From positions 1 to 64,000 of the forward strand of contig DASPVQ010000029.1 in assembly GCA_035622275.1 (NCBI GenBank): a stretch of 64,000 nt of DNA. Reading direction: 5' to 3'. Within the stretch, counting starts at the first letter, position 1. The number at the start of each line of letters is the position of its first letter. The notes under the pieces are model-generated. The model searched no databases, had not been told where the DNA came from, and worked only from the letters and a program-made list of their open reading frames with translations. A program made the position numbers and the translations under genes. This DNA comes from Thermoplasmata archaeon. Lineage in GTDB: Archaea; Thermoplasmatota; Thermoplasmata; Lutacidiplasmatales; UBA184. Shown piece by piece: positions 9,453 to 16,999 of this stretch.

Positions 9453-9917
9453 ATGGCGTTCGAGTTCCTCAGCCCGGACCGCCTGACCGACGGGGTCGTC
9501 GACCTCGTGATCGAGTCGCGCGAGCCGGCGGACCCCGAGAAAGGGCACGCGCCGATGTACCGGTACCGCATCGAACTGCACGGGAGCGGCGATCCGGTCG
9601 GCCAGCTTCGTTTTCGAGTCGGACACACGCCGCTCCTGGAAATGGCCGGACATCTCGGTTACCAGGTCGAGGAGGCCCACCGGGGCCATGGCTACGCCGA
9701 GCGCGCCTGCCGTCTGGTGCGCTCCGTGGCGCTCGCCCACGGATTCGATCGCCTGCGGATCACGCTGGAACCGAGCAACGCCGCTTCGCGCCGCACGGTG
9801 GAGAAGCTCGGGGCGGAGTACCGGGACACCGTCGAGCTCCCGGCGGACCACCCGATGTTCCGCGAGGATCGGCAGCGGCTGCGGCGCTACGACTGGACGA
9901 TCCGTTCGTCCCGCTGA
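9453..9917 (+). CDS. GNAT-family N-acetyltransferase
   Basis: The 154-residue protein has the acetyl-CoA binding motif A of GNAT enzymes: the beta-strand GHLGYQV followed by the pyrophosphate loop HRGHGYAERA (residues 69-85). Then come a helix and the motif B phrase LEPSNAASRRTVEKLGA, typical of the RimJ/RimL-like group that acetylates small amines or protein N-termini. The ATG at 9453 is chosen because the 54 codons upstream in frame are Gly/Pro/Arg-rich with no similarity to the fold. It is divergent from the putrescine operon; a role in polyamine acetylation is possible but only suggested by position. Confidence 0.85.
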   Translation: MAFEFLSPDRLTDGVVDLVIESREPADPEKGHAPMYRYRIELHGSGDPVGQLRFRVGHTPLLEMAGHLGYQVEEAHRGHGYAERACRLVRSVALAHGFDRLRITLEPSNAASRRTVEKLGAEYRDTVELPADHPMFREDRQRLRRYDWTIRSSR

Positions 9918-9953
9918 GCCACCGCTGACCCCGCGCGGGCCGCGCGATCTCCA

Positions 9954-12900
9954 TCAGGGCTCGTCGGTCGGCACCTCGGGGTTCTGAGTGTCCCCGAGCT
10001 CGTGGGGCTTCTTCTTGAACATCCGCTCGCTCATGCGCTGGAGCCGCGCCATCTGGGCATCGATGTCCTCGACCGGCGGCTCGACCGGGGGTGGCGGGGC
10101 GGGGGCGGACGGTGCTGGCCGGGAGAATCCGTCGGCCGGCCCGCGCGGCGCGGGGGGTGCGGAGGCCGTCGGACCCGACGGGTGGACCCCGGCCGCCGGG
10201 GCCGCCTCCTCCCACGGCGCGACGGGGCGAGCGCGCGACGCCGCCCGGGACGGGCGCGTCCCGCGGCGGCGCCGGTCGAACACCATCAGGAGGACGAACA
10301 GGAGTCCGATCACGACCGCCGCGACCACGACGATCCACCACGGGAAGCTGCCGGTCGACGCCGGCGGCGGAACGGTCGAGCCGGTGACCGTGAACTCGAC
10401 CGTCAGGGTGTGGTTGCCCTCGGCGATCGTCACGGGATGGACCCCGGCCGGAGCGCCGCCGGGCACGACGAACGAGCAGGCGAAGGCCCCGGTCGCGCTC
10501 GTGGTGCCGCTACACAGCACCTTCGAGGCGTTCCAGCTGACCGTGTAGGTCTGATCGGCGTCGAACCCGCTACCGGAAAGCTGGGCGAGCGCGCCGGCGG
10601 CGCCGCTCCCAGGGGAGAGCGCGGCGCCGGGGATGAGGGAGAATGACGCCGACGCGGAGAGTCCACCCTCCGCAGCTACGATCCCGTAGACGTCGGCCAC
10701 GGCCGCCGGCGTCGTGAACGTGCACGAGAAACCGCCGACGGCCGAGGTGAGGTTCGCGCACAGGACCGGCCCGAGCCCCCAGGAGACGTTCACCGCGACG
10801 TTCGCGGCGAACCCGGCGCCCGTCGCGACGACCGTCGCTCCCACGACTCCGGAGGTCAGCGAGAGGCCGAGCGACGGCTGGATGTCGAAGTTCGTGCCCG
10901 CTTCGTCCGTCCCGGAGCCCGCGAGCACGCCGGCGGGCCCGGCCGGCGTGGCCGGGACCGTGAACGCGCAACTGAAGCCTCCGAAGCTGTTGGTCACTCC
11001 GGCGCAGACGACCGCGCCCGAGCTCCAGCTCACCGAGTAGCTCGTCCCGGCGGCGAATCCCGTGCCCGCACCGGTCACCGAGGTGCCGACGCTCCCCGAG
11101 CTCGGGATCAGGATCAGGTCGGAGCTGACCACGAACGTGGCGCTCGGAGCGTAGGCGCCTTCGACCGCCGTGATCGTGTGGTCGCCGCCGATCGACTCGG
11201 GCACGACGAACGTGCAGCCGAAACCACCGGAACCGTTCGTCGTCCCCGAGCAGAGCAGCACCTCGGAGTCCCAGAGCAGCGAGATCGCCTGGTCGGCGTC
11301 GAAACCGGTGCCCGCGACATTCACGGTGGCACCGGAGACCCCGCTCGACGCGGAGAGCGCGACGGCGGGGGTGATCGCGAACGAGGTGACCGCCGTGTGG
11401 GTGTGGTCGGTCACGCTCACGACGTAGGGTCCGGCGGGCGCGTAGGGGATCGTCGCGACGCACGTGATGATGCCGATGTCGCTGACCTCTCCGCCGCAGA
11501 GCGTGACCGTGGTGTTCCACGTGACCGAGAAGGCAGCGTTGGCGGCAAACCCGCCGCCCTCGACCGAGACCGAGGATCCGACCGGGCCCGAGTTGGGAAC
11601 GATCGAGACGCCCGGAACGATGGTGAACGTCGCCGTCGCGCTGAAGGCGCCGACGGTCGCGCTGACGGTCGCCGGCCCGGCGGGGACCACGGGGGCGAGG
11701 AACGGGCAGGAAAGGCTACCGTTCGTCGCCGTCGTGCCCGAGCAGACGGGGGTGGTCCCGTTCCACTCGATCGCGAAGGCCGACTGCGCGGCGAAGCCGG
11801 TCGCGTTCGCCGTGACGGTCGAGCCGACGGGGCCGCTCACGGGGCTCAGCCCGAGCGACGCCTCGACGTCGAACGAGCCGGTCGCACCGTTGATGCCGTC
11901 GCCCGCGCCGATCGCCTCGGCGCCTCCCGGCACCTCGGGGACCGTGAAGCTGCAGCGGAAGCCGCCCGTCGAATTCACGGTGAGCGAACCGGACGAGCAG
12001 GCAGCGATCCCCGCGCCCGAGAACGTCAGCGCGATCGTTCGACCGGGACCGAAACCGGTGCCCGAGACCGTGGTGGTGGACCCGACGGTCCCTTCGGACG
12101 GCGCGACGTTCAGTGTCGGAGACTCGACCAGGAACGTGGCGGACGCCGAGTTGTTCTTGTCCGCGGCGGCCAGGGTCTGGGTACCGGCGGGCACCGCGGG
12201 CACGCTGAAGTCGCAGTCGTAATCCCCCGAGCTGCTCGTCTTGTTGCTGGTCGCGTCGGCACACTGGGTGATCGGGACGGCGTCGAACGCCACGGTGAGC
12301 ACCGTATCCGGCGCGAACCCGCTGCCGGTCGCGGTGACCGCGGAGGCGACGTACCCGGTCGTCGGAGCGATCGAGAGCGTGGGCTCCCCGACCGTGAAGT
12401 CGGCCAGGGCGTGGTTCGTCCCGTCCGACGCGTTGACGACGACCGACCCGGCGAGTATGCCCGGAACCGTGAACGTGCAGTCGAAGAACCCGGTGCTGCT
12501 GTTGGTCTCGTTGCTGCCCGCGGTGCACTGCTTGATGCTGACGGTGCCGAACTTGAGGTCGAGCACCTTGCTTCGGGCGTAGCCCTGCCCCGTCGCCTCC
12601 ACGCTCGAACCGATCTGCCCCGAAGTGGGGGTCAGCAGGAGCGTGGGGGCGTTCACCGTGAACGCCGTCGTGGCGTTGTGGACCGAGTCGTCGGCGCTGA
12701 CCGTGGCCGCGCCGGCGGGCACCACGGGGATGGTGAACTTGCAGTCCAGGTCGCCGCTCGCGTCCGTGGTGAGCGAGCCGGACTTGCAGCTCGAGACCGT
12801 CTTCGTGTCGACCTTGAGGGTGAGGGCGGTCGACGGCGAGTAGCCGACCCCGGTCGCCTTGGTGGTGTTGGAGACGTACTCGGAATCGGGCGACAGCGTC

Positions 12901-13409
12901 AGCGTCGCGTTCTTGATCGTGAAGTCGGCGAACGACATGTTCGTGGACTCGTTGGCGAACACCGGATAGGCGCCCGCCGGGAACGCCAGGGGGACCGGGA
13001 AGTGGCACCAGAACGCGCCGCTCGAGTTCGAGACGTTCGTGGTGCTGTCCCCGCAGGTGATGACCTGGTCGGCGAAGGTGATGTTGACCGCGCTCTCGTT
13101 GCCGAAGCCGGTCCCCGAGAAGTTGACGAGGGCGCCGGGGTAGGCCGCCGTCGGCTCGATCTCGACGGACGCAGGATCGCCGAGCATGGGAACGAAATGC
13201 CCGGGAGCGTGGGCCGCCCCGGCCGCCGAGAGATCGCGCGCCGCCGGCGTCGCGACCCCTACGAGGCTGATCGTACCGACGGACAGGGCGAACGCCAGGA
13301 GGACCAGCACGAGCGGGCGGGTCGCCTGCGACGGAGCGCCGGGGCGGAGTCGATCGGTCGTCCGTCCGGGCCGAACGGTCGCGGAGCGGGCTCGTCGCGG
13401 GGCGCTCAC
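9954..13409 (-). CDS. Giant surface protein with 11 TIG-like repeats and C-terminal anchor
   Basis: The 1151-residue protein has an N-terminal signal/anchor helix (about residues 31-54) after a basic leader. Eleven tandem repeats of about 85 residues then fill residues 80 to about 1010. Each has the shape PxLxLxPxSGxVGSxVxATGxGFA...C...GxFxCxFxVPxxPAGxxxV, the pattern of IPT/TIG Ig-like domains, with one Cys pair per repeat and many Asn-X-Ser/Thr sites. A membrane helix (SFPWWIVVVAAVVIGLLFV) precedes a basic stop and a Pro/Ala-rich cytoplasmic tail of roughly 110 residues ending in a charged segment. It is probably a glycosylated stalk or adhesin on the cell surface. No enzymatic domain was seen. 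The start is GTG; an upstream TATA-like element supports it. Confidence 0.8.
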   Translation of the reverse strand: MSAPRRARSATVRPGRTTDRLRPGAPSQATRPLVLVLLAFALSVGTISLVGVATPAARDLSAAGAAHAPGHFVPMLGDPASVEIEPTAAYPGALVNFSGTGFGNESAVNITFADQVITCGDSTTNVSNSSGAFWCHFPVPLAFPAGAYPVFANESTNMSFADFTIKNATLTLSPDSEYVSNTTKATGVGYSPSTALTLKVDTKTVSSCKSGSLTTDASGDLDCKFTIPVVPAGAATVSADDSVHNATTAFTVNAPTLLLTPTSGQIGSSVEATGQGYARSKVLDLKFGTVSIKQCTAGSNETNSSTGFFDCTFTVPGILAGSVVVNASDGTNHALADFTVGEPTLSIAPTTGYVASAVTATGSGFAPDTVLTVAFDAVPITQCADATSNKTSSSGDYDCDFSVPAVPAGTQTLAAADKNNSASATFLVESPTLNVAPSEGTVGSTTTVSGTGFGPGRTIALTFSGAGIAACSSGSLTVNSTGGFRCSFTVPEVPGGAEAIGAGDGINGATGSFDVEASLGLSPVSGPVGSTVTANATGFAAQSAFAIEWNGTTPVCSGTTATNGSLSCPFLAPVVPAGPATVSATVGAFSATATFTIVPGVSIVPNSGPVGSSVSVEGGGFAANAAFSVTWNTTVTLCGGEVSDIGIITCVATIPYAPAGPYVVSVTDHTHTAVTSFAITPAVALSASSGVSGATVNVAGTGFDADQAISLLWDSEVLLCSGTTNGSGGFGCTFVVPESIGGDHTITAVEGAYAPSATFVVSSDLILIPSSGSVGTSVTGAGTGFAAGTSYSVSWSSGAVVCAGVTNSFGGFSCAFTVPATPAGPAGVLAGSGTDEAGTNFDIQPSLGLSLTSGVVGATVVATGAGFAANVAVNVSWGLGPVLCANLTSAVGGFSCTFTTPAAVADVYGIVAAEGGLSASASFSLIPGAALSPGSGAAGALAQLSGSGFDADQTYTVSWNASKVLCSGTTSATGAFACSFVVPGGAPAGVHPVTIAEGNHTLTVEFTVTGSTVPPPASTGSFPWWIVVVAAVVIGLLFVLLMVFDRRRRGTRPSRAASRARPVAPWEEAAPAAGVHPSGPTASAPPAPRGPADGFSRPAPSAPAPPPPVEPPVEDIDAQMARLQRMSERMFKKKPHELGDTQNPEVPTDEP
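10380..13172 (-). repeat. Eleven tandem TIG/IPT-like repeats
   Basis: The encoded units are 82-88 residues each, and each holds two cysteines about 15-20 residues apart. Repeats 2-5 are more alike (with Asp/Asn-rich turns) and repeats 6-11 share a Trp after the GFA motif, which suggests two rounds of duplication. Confidence 0.75.
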
Positions 13410-13447
13410 TCGGCTTCGCTCCCGGGGCCGACCGCCCCGTCAGGCAG

Positions 13448-13457
13448 GATAAAAAGG
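13448..13457 (-). promoter_or_regulatory. TATA-like element for the TIG-repeat protein
   Basis: The minus strand reads CCTTTTTATC, about 40 bases before the GTG at 13409. A second AT-rich patch (GATTTATT) lies at 13470-13480. Confidence 0.5.
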
Positions 13458-13543
13458 GCCGCGACGCGGCAATAAATCCTGCGGGCACGCTCCGGGCGGC
13501 ACTCCCGCGGGGCCGGGGGAGGCCGCCCGCCCGCGGGCTCGCC

Positions 13544-13550
13544 GTTATAG
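13544..13550 (+). promoter_or_regulatory. TATA-like element, leaderless spacing
   Basis: The sequence GTTATAG is centred about 26 bases before the ATG at 13573. Transcription would then begin at or next to the start codon. Confidence 0.5.
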
Positions 13551-13572
13551 ACCGGACGGAGTTCGCGCGACC

Positions 13573-14217
13573 ATGAACTCGACCTCGGCGCCGATTGGGC
13601 CGGCCTCCACCCCCCCACCCGCCGCAGGACCACAGCCGACGTGGCATCGCGCGCTGGAGATCTTTGCCGGAGTTCTCGCCATTGGGCTGGCGGCGATCGC
13701 GCTCGCCGACCCGGGCCTCGGCCTCGCGCTCGCGGTCTTCCTGTTCGCCCTCGCGCTCCTGTGGCTCGGACTCTGGCGTCTGACGCGCGCGTGGGCCCGG
13801 CCGGATCGCAAGGGCTGGCAGCGGGGGCTGGATGGCGCCGCCGGCACGATAGCGATCGTGCTCGCCTTCCTCGTGATCGCAGTGCCGTTCTTCGCCGTCG
13901 TCGCCCTGCTGGTGCTCATTGTCCTCCTGTGCGTGGGCTTCATGCTGATCGGGTTCAGCTGGCTCGGCGTGGCCGCCGGCCATGCGGGAGAGCCCGGATG
14001 GTACCGGGGCATGGGTGCGGTGCTGGGCGCGGTGGGGATCCTCGCCGCGGTCGTGGTGCTGTTCGACACGGTCGCGGCGTTGCTGACGCTCGTGCTGCTG
14101 CTCGCCGTCGGCCTGATCCTGCTCGGACTCGCCGACCTCGTCTCGGGCATCACCGGTCGGCCGTTCCGATCGCCGTTCACGATCCCGACCGCTTTCCGAC
14201 CGCCGCCGAGCGCCTAG
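13573..14217 (+). CDS. HdeD/DUF308-like membrane protein
   Basis: The 214-residue protein has six predicted membrane helices arranged as three pairs, with a short Pro-rich N-terminus. The pattern of paired helices rich in Leu, Ala and Val, with Asp-Pro after the first pair and a Trp-rich loop, fits the HdeD (DUF308) family, whose E. coli member is linked to acid resistance. The function here is unknown; in a possibly acid-tolerant archaeon an envelope stress role is an inference. The TATA-like element 26 bases upstream indicates its own leaderless promoter. The DUF1015 gene follows on the same strand after a 62-base gap. Confidence 0.7.
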   Translation: MNSTSAPIGPASTPPPAAGPQPTWHRALEIFAGVLAIGLAAIALADPGLGLALAVFLFALALLWLGLWRLTRAWARPDRKGWQRGLDGAAGTIAIVLAFLVIAVPFFAVVALLVLIVLLCVGFMLIGFSWLGVAAGHAGEPGWYRGMGAVLGAVGILAAVVVLFDTVAALLTLVLLLAVGLILLGLADLVSGITGRPFRSPFTIPTAFRPPPSA

Positions 14218-14279
14218 GGCGGCGGGCGCGGCAAGCGCCCTTATCCGCCCCACGGGCTCGCTCGGCGGGGTTACGGAAA

Positions 14280-15608
14280 TTGGTCGAGTTGCGCCCGTTC
14301 CGTGCCTTCCACCCGGACCCCGCCAGCGGCGATCCGCGACGGCTCGTCTGCCCGGTCTACGACACGATGACCGACGACGAGCTTGCCCGCTACGCCTCGG
14401 CCGACCCGAACAACGCGGCGGGCTTCGTGCCCCGGCCGCGATCGCTGTCGCTGGCGGACTTCCTCGAGCGCGCGAGCGGGAACCTCCGACGGGCGCTCGC
14501 CTCGGGAGCCTTCCGGCAGGATCCGACGCCGGCCTTCTACGTCTACGGCATCCGGTACGTGCCGCCCGACGACATCCGGGAAGCACTACCGGCGGACGAG
14601 CGGCGTCCGGAGTACCTGCTGCTCGGGCTGGTCGGCGCGCTGCCGTTCGAGCGGCTCGCGCACGGCCTGGTCGCGCTCCACGAACGGACGTTCGCCGACC
14701 GCGTCGCGGAGCGCGTCGCCCTCACGGAGGCGACCGGCATGTCGTTCGCGCCGATCCTCGCCGGCTATCATGCAGCCGACCACCGGCTCAACGACCGGCT
14801 CGAGGGCCTCCTCGGCATCGACCGGCGGCGCCTCGCCTTCGAGGGCGCCCGACCCCCGGTCGTCGAGGCGACGCTCGGCGAGACGACCCACCGACTCTGG
14901 CGCATCGACGATCCGTCCGAGCTCGAGGCGCTCGCCGCGGCGACCGCTCCCCTGCGTCTACTGATCCTGGACGGGCACCACCGCTTCACCGCCGCGGCCC
15001 GACGCTTCTACGACGGCCGCCCGAGCGCGCCGCTCGTGATGCTCGTCGACGGGGAGGATCGCGCGCTCCGGCTCCTCCCCTGGCATCGGGTGCTGCCGGC
15101 CCGGGCGCGAGCCTTCCCGGCGCTGATCGAGGCTGCTCGGCTGCACTTCGACGCCGTGCTCTCGATGCCGGGCCCGCTCACCGCGGAGGCTGCGATCGAG
15201 AGGCTGCACCGCATGCGGGCTTCGGGAGTCCGGGGCTTCGTGGCCGCATCGCGAGACGCCGCGTATGAGGTCCACGGTCCGGCAAGCGAGGACGCCGGCG
15301 CCGACTTCGACCTCCTGCACGGATTCCTGGACGACATCCTCGAGCTCGACCCCGAGGACCTGCAGTTCGTGCGCTCCCCCCGCCGAGCCCTCGAGCTCGC
15401 GCGAGGGTCCGGGCCGGACGACGCGGGGACGGCGATCCTGCTGCCGGGGCTGAGCGCCCGGGGCGTGGAACAGCGCGCGTTCGAGCGCGGCCAGGTGATG
15501 GCCGAGAAGTCGACGATGTTCCTACCGAAAGTAGCGGAAGGGGTGCTGTTCGCCTCGGCCGGCGAGGCGGCTCGAGGGCCCCCCTCCAGGGCCGGCCCGA
15601 CCGGCTGA
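14280..15608 (+). CDS. DUF1015 family protein
   Basis: The 442-residue protein matches the DUF1015 family (uncharacterised, sometimes called SerC-like): N-terminal LRPFRAFHPDPASGDPRRLVCPVYDTM, then ADPNNAAGFVPRP, a central ILDGHHRFTAA motif (residues 224-234) and PWHRVL. The biochemical role is not known; the GHHR motif is the hallmark. The start is not obvious. The TTG at 14280 gives the N-terminus conserved in the family and follows the TATA-like CCCTTATCCG at 14238-14247 by about 38 bases. No ATG or GTG lies nearby in frame. Upstream in-frame codons overlap the HdeD-like gene and are ignored. Confidence 0.8.
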   Translation: MVELRPFRAFHPDPASGDPRRLVCPVYDTMTDDELARYASADPNNAAGFVPRPRSLSLADFLERASGNLRRALASGAFRQDPTPAFYVYGIRYVPPDDIREALPADERRPEYLLLGLVGALPFERLAHGLVALHERTFADRVAERVALTEATGMSFAPILAGYHAADHRLNDRLEGLLGIDRRRLAFEGARPPVVEATLGETTHRLWRIDDPSELEALAAATAPLRLLILDGHHRFTAAARRFYDGRPSAPLVMLVDGEDRALRLLPWHRVLPARARAFPALIEAARLHFDAVLSMPGPLTAEAAIERLHRMRASGVRGFVAASRDAAYEVHGPASEDAGADFDLLHGFLDDILELDPEDLQFVRSPRRALELARGSGPDDAGTAILLPGLSARGVEQRAFERGQVMAEKSTMFLPKVAEGVLFASAGEAARGPPSRAGPTG

Positions 15609-15643
15609 GCGTGCCGCGCTAGGGCGACACGCGCGGCCAATCA

Positions 15644-15653
15644 GCCTATAAGC
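15644..15653 (+). promoter_or_regulatory. TATA-like element before the DEAD-box helicase
   Basis: The sequence GCCTATAAGC lies about 75 bases before the preferred ATG at 15724 and about 42 bases before an alternative TTG start at 15691. It therefore implies a short 5' leader. Confidence 0.5.
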
Positions 15654-15723
15654 CAGCCCCTCGTGGAACGCGCGACCCGGAACCCCCCGTTTGCTCCGGC
15701 CGATTGGGGCGCCCGAGACCCAG

Positions 15724-16992
15724 ATGACCGACGCCCCATCGAAGAATAGCCGCCCGAGCCCGGCCCGAACGTTCGACGATCTGCCGCTCGATGCCGCCCT
15801 GCGGCGGGGCGTGCAGGAGATGGGTTACCGGGAGCCCACGCCGATCCAGCAGGGCACGATCCCCCATGCGGTGGAGGGACGCGACCTCATCGGCACCGCG
15901 CAGACCGGCACCGGCAAGACCGCCGCCTTCCTCCTTCCGATCCTGGAGCGTCTGCTCGACCGGCCGCGCGGGGCGATCTACGCGCTGGTCCTCACGCCCA
16001 CCCGAGAGCTCGCGCTGCAGGCCGAGGGGTTCCTCCGGCAGCTCGGCCGCCACACCCGCCTGCGGGGCGCGGCCGTCTACGGCGGCGTCGGGATGGCCGA
16101 CCAGGAGAAGGCGCTCCGAGGCGGCGCGGAGATCATCGTGGCGACCCCGGGCCGCCTGCTCGACCACCTGCAGCGCGGGTACGTGCACTTCGACCGCCTC
16201 GAGATCCTCGTCCTGGACGAGGCCGACCGGATGCTCGACATGGGCTTCCTGCCCGACGTGCGCCGGATCCTCGGCCGGCTGCCGCGCCGCCGCCAGACGA
16301 TGCTGTTCAGCGCGACCATGCCGGCCGAGGTCGTTCGGCTCGCCCAGGAGTTCCTGCACGATCCGCACATCATCCGGGCGGACGCGCCGACGGTCGCGGC
16401 GGTCGGAGTGACCCACCGCGCGATCGAGGTCGCGCCGGACCAGAAGACCAGCGCGCTGGTCGCGGCCCTGCGCGACCCGAGCCGCGCGAGCGTCCTCGTC
16501 TTCACGCGGACCAAGCACCGCGCCGACCGCCTGGCGCGCCAGCTCTCGCAGGCGGGCGTGCCGGCGAGCGTCATCCACGGCAACCGCAGCCAGGCCCAGC
16601 GGATCCGGGCGCTCGAAGGGTTCCGGCAGGGCCGGGCGCGCGTCCTGGTGGCGACGGACATCGCCGCGCGCGGGATCGACGTCGAGGGCGTCACGGACGT
16701 CGTGAACTACGACGTGCCGCACGAGCCCGAGATCTACGTCCACCGGGTGGGCCGCACCGCGCGGGCCCAGCGGCGGGGCGACGCCCTCACGCTCGCCTCG
16801 CGCGAGGAGCTCCCGGACCTCGCCCGCATCGAGAGGCTCCTCGGCTTCCCGATCCCCCGCGAGACCAGCACGGGCGCTCCGCTGCCGCGATCCCGGCCCG
16901 AACCGTCGCCCCGACGGACCCAGCCCCGGTTCGAGCGAAGGTCGGGTCCCCGCGCCGAGTCGCGCGATCCTTCCCGCTACCAGCGCTGGTGA
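15724..16992 (+). CDS. DEAD-box ATP-dependent RNA helicase
   Basis: The 422-residue protein carries the full set of DEAD-box motifs in order: Q motif (GYREPTPIQQ), motif I AQTGTGKT, Ia PTRELALQ, Ib TPGRLLDH, II VLDEADRM, III SATMP, IV VLVFTRTK, V ATDIAARGIDVEG and VI HRVGRTARAQ. It should unwind short RNA duplexes in ribosome assembly or RNA turnover. After the helicase core (ends about residue 375) comes a basic, Pro/Arg/Ser-rich tail of about 45 residues, likely RNA-binding and disordered. The motif II version is DEAD. An alternative TTG start at 15691 adds 11 residues and fits the TATA-like element better; the choice is uncertain. Confidence 0.93.
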   Translation: MTDAPSKNSRPSPARTFDDLPLDAALRRGVQEMGYREPTPIQQGTIPHAVEGRDLIGTAQTGTGKTAAFLLPILERLLDRPRGAIYALVLTPTRELALQAEGFLRQLGRHTRLRGAAVYGGVGMADQEKALRGGAEIIVATPGRLLDHLQRGYVHFDRLEILVLDEADRMLDMGFLPDVRRILGRLPRRRQTMLFSATMPAEVVRLAQEFLHDPHIIRADAPTVAAVGVTHRAIEVAPDQKTSALVAALRDPSRASVLVFTRTKHRADRLARQLSQAGVPASVIHGNRSQAQRIRALEGFRQGRARVLVATDIAARGIDVEGVTDVVNYDVPHEPEIYVHRVGRTARAQRRGDALTLASREELPDLARIERLLGFPIPRETSTGAPLPRSRPEPSPRRTQPRFERRSGPRAESRDPSRYQRW

Positions 16993-16999
16993 TCCGGTT

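Noticed and set aside
9291-9628. Upstream extensions of aguB (minus) and the GNAT gene (plus) that overlap each other
   Set aside because: Both extensions are Pro/Arg/Gly-rich and lack family similarity; inner ATGs at 9241 and 9453 give normal lengths.
11178-14586. Long open frames on both strands over the TIG-repeat gene and its promoter
   Set aside because: They reflect the periodic codon use of the repeats; none shows a domain, and several run through the promoters at 13448 and 13544.
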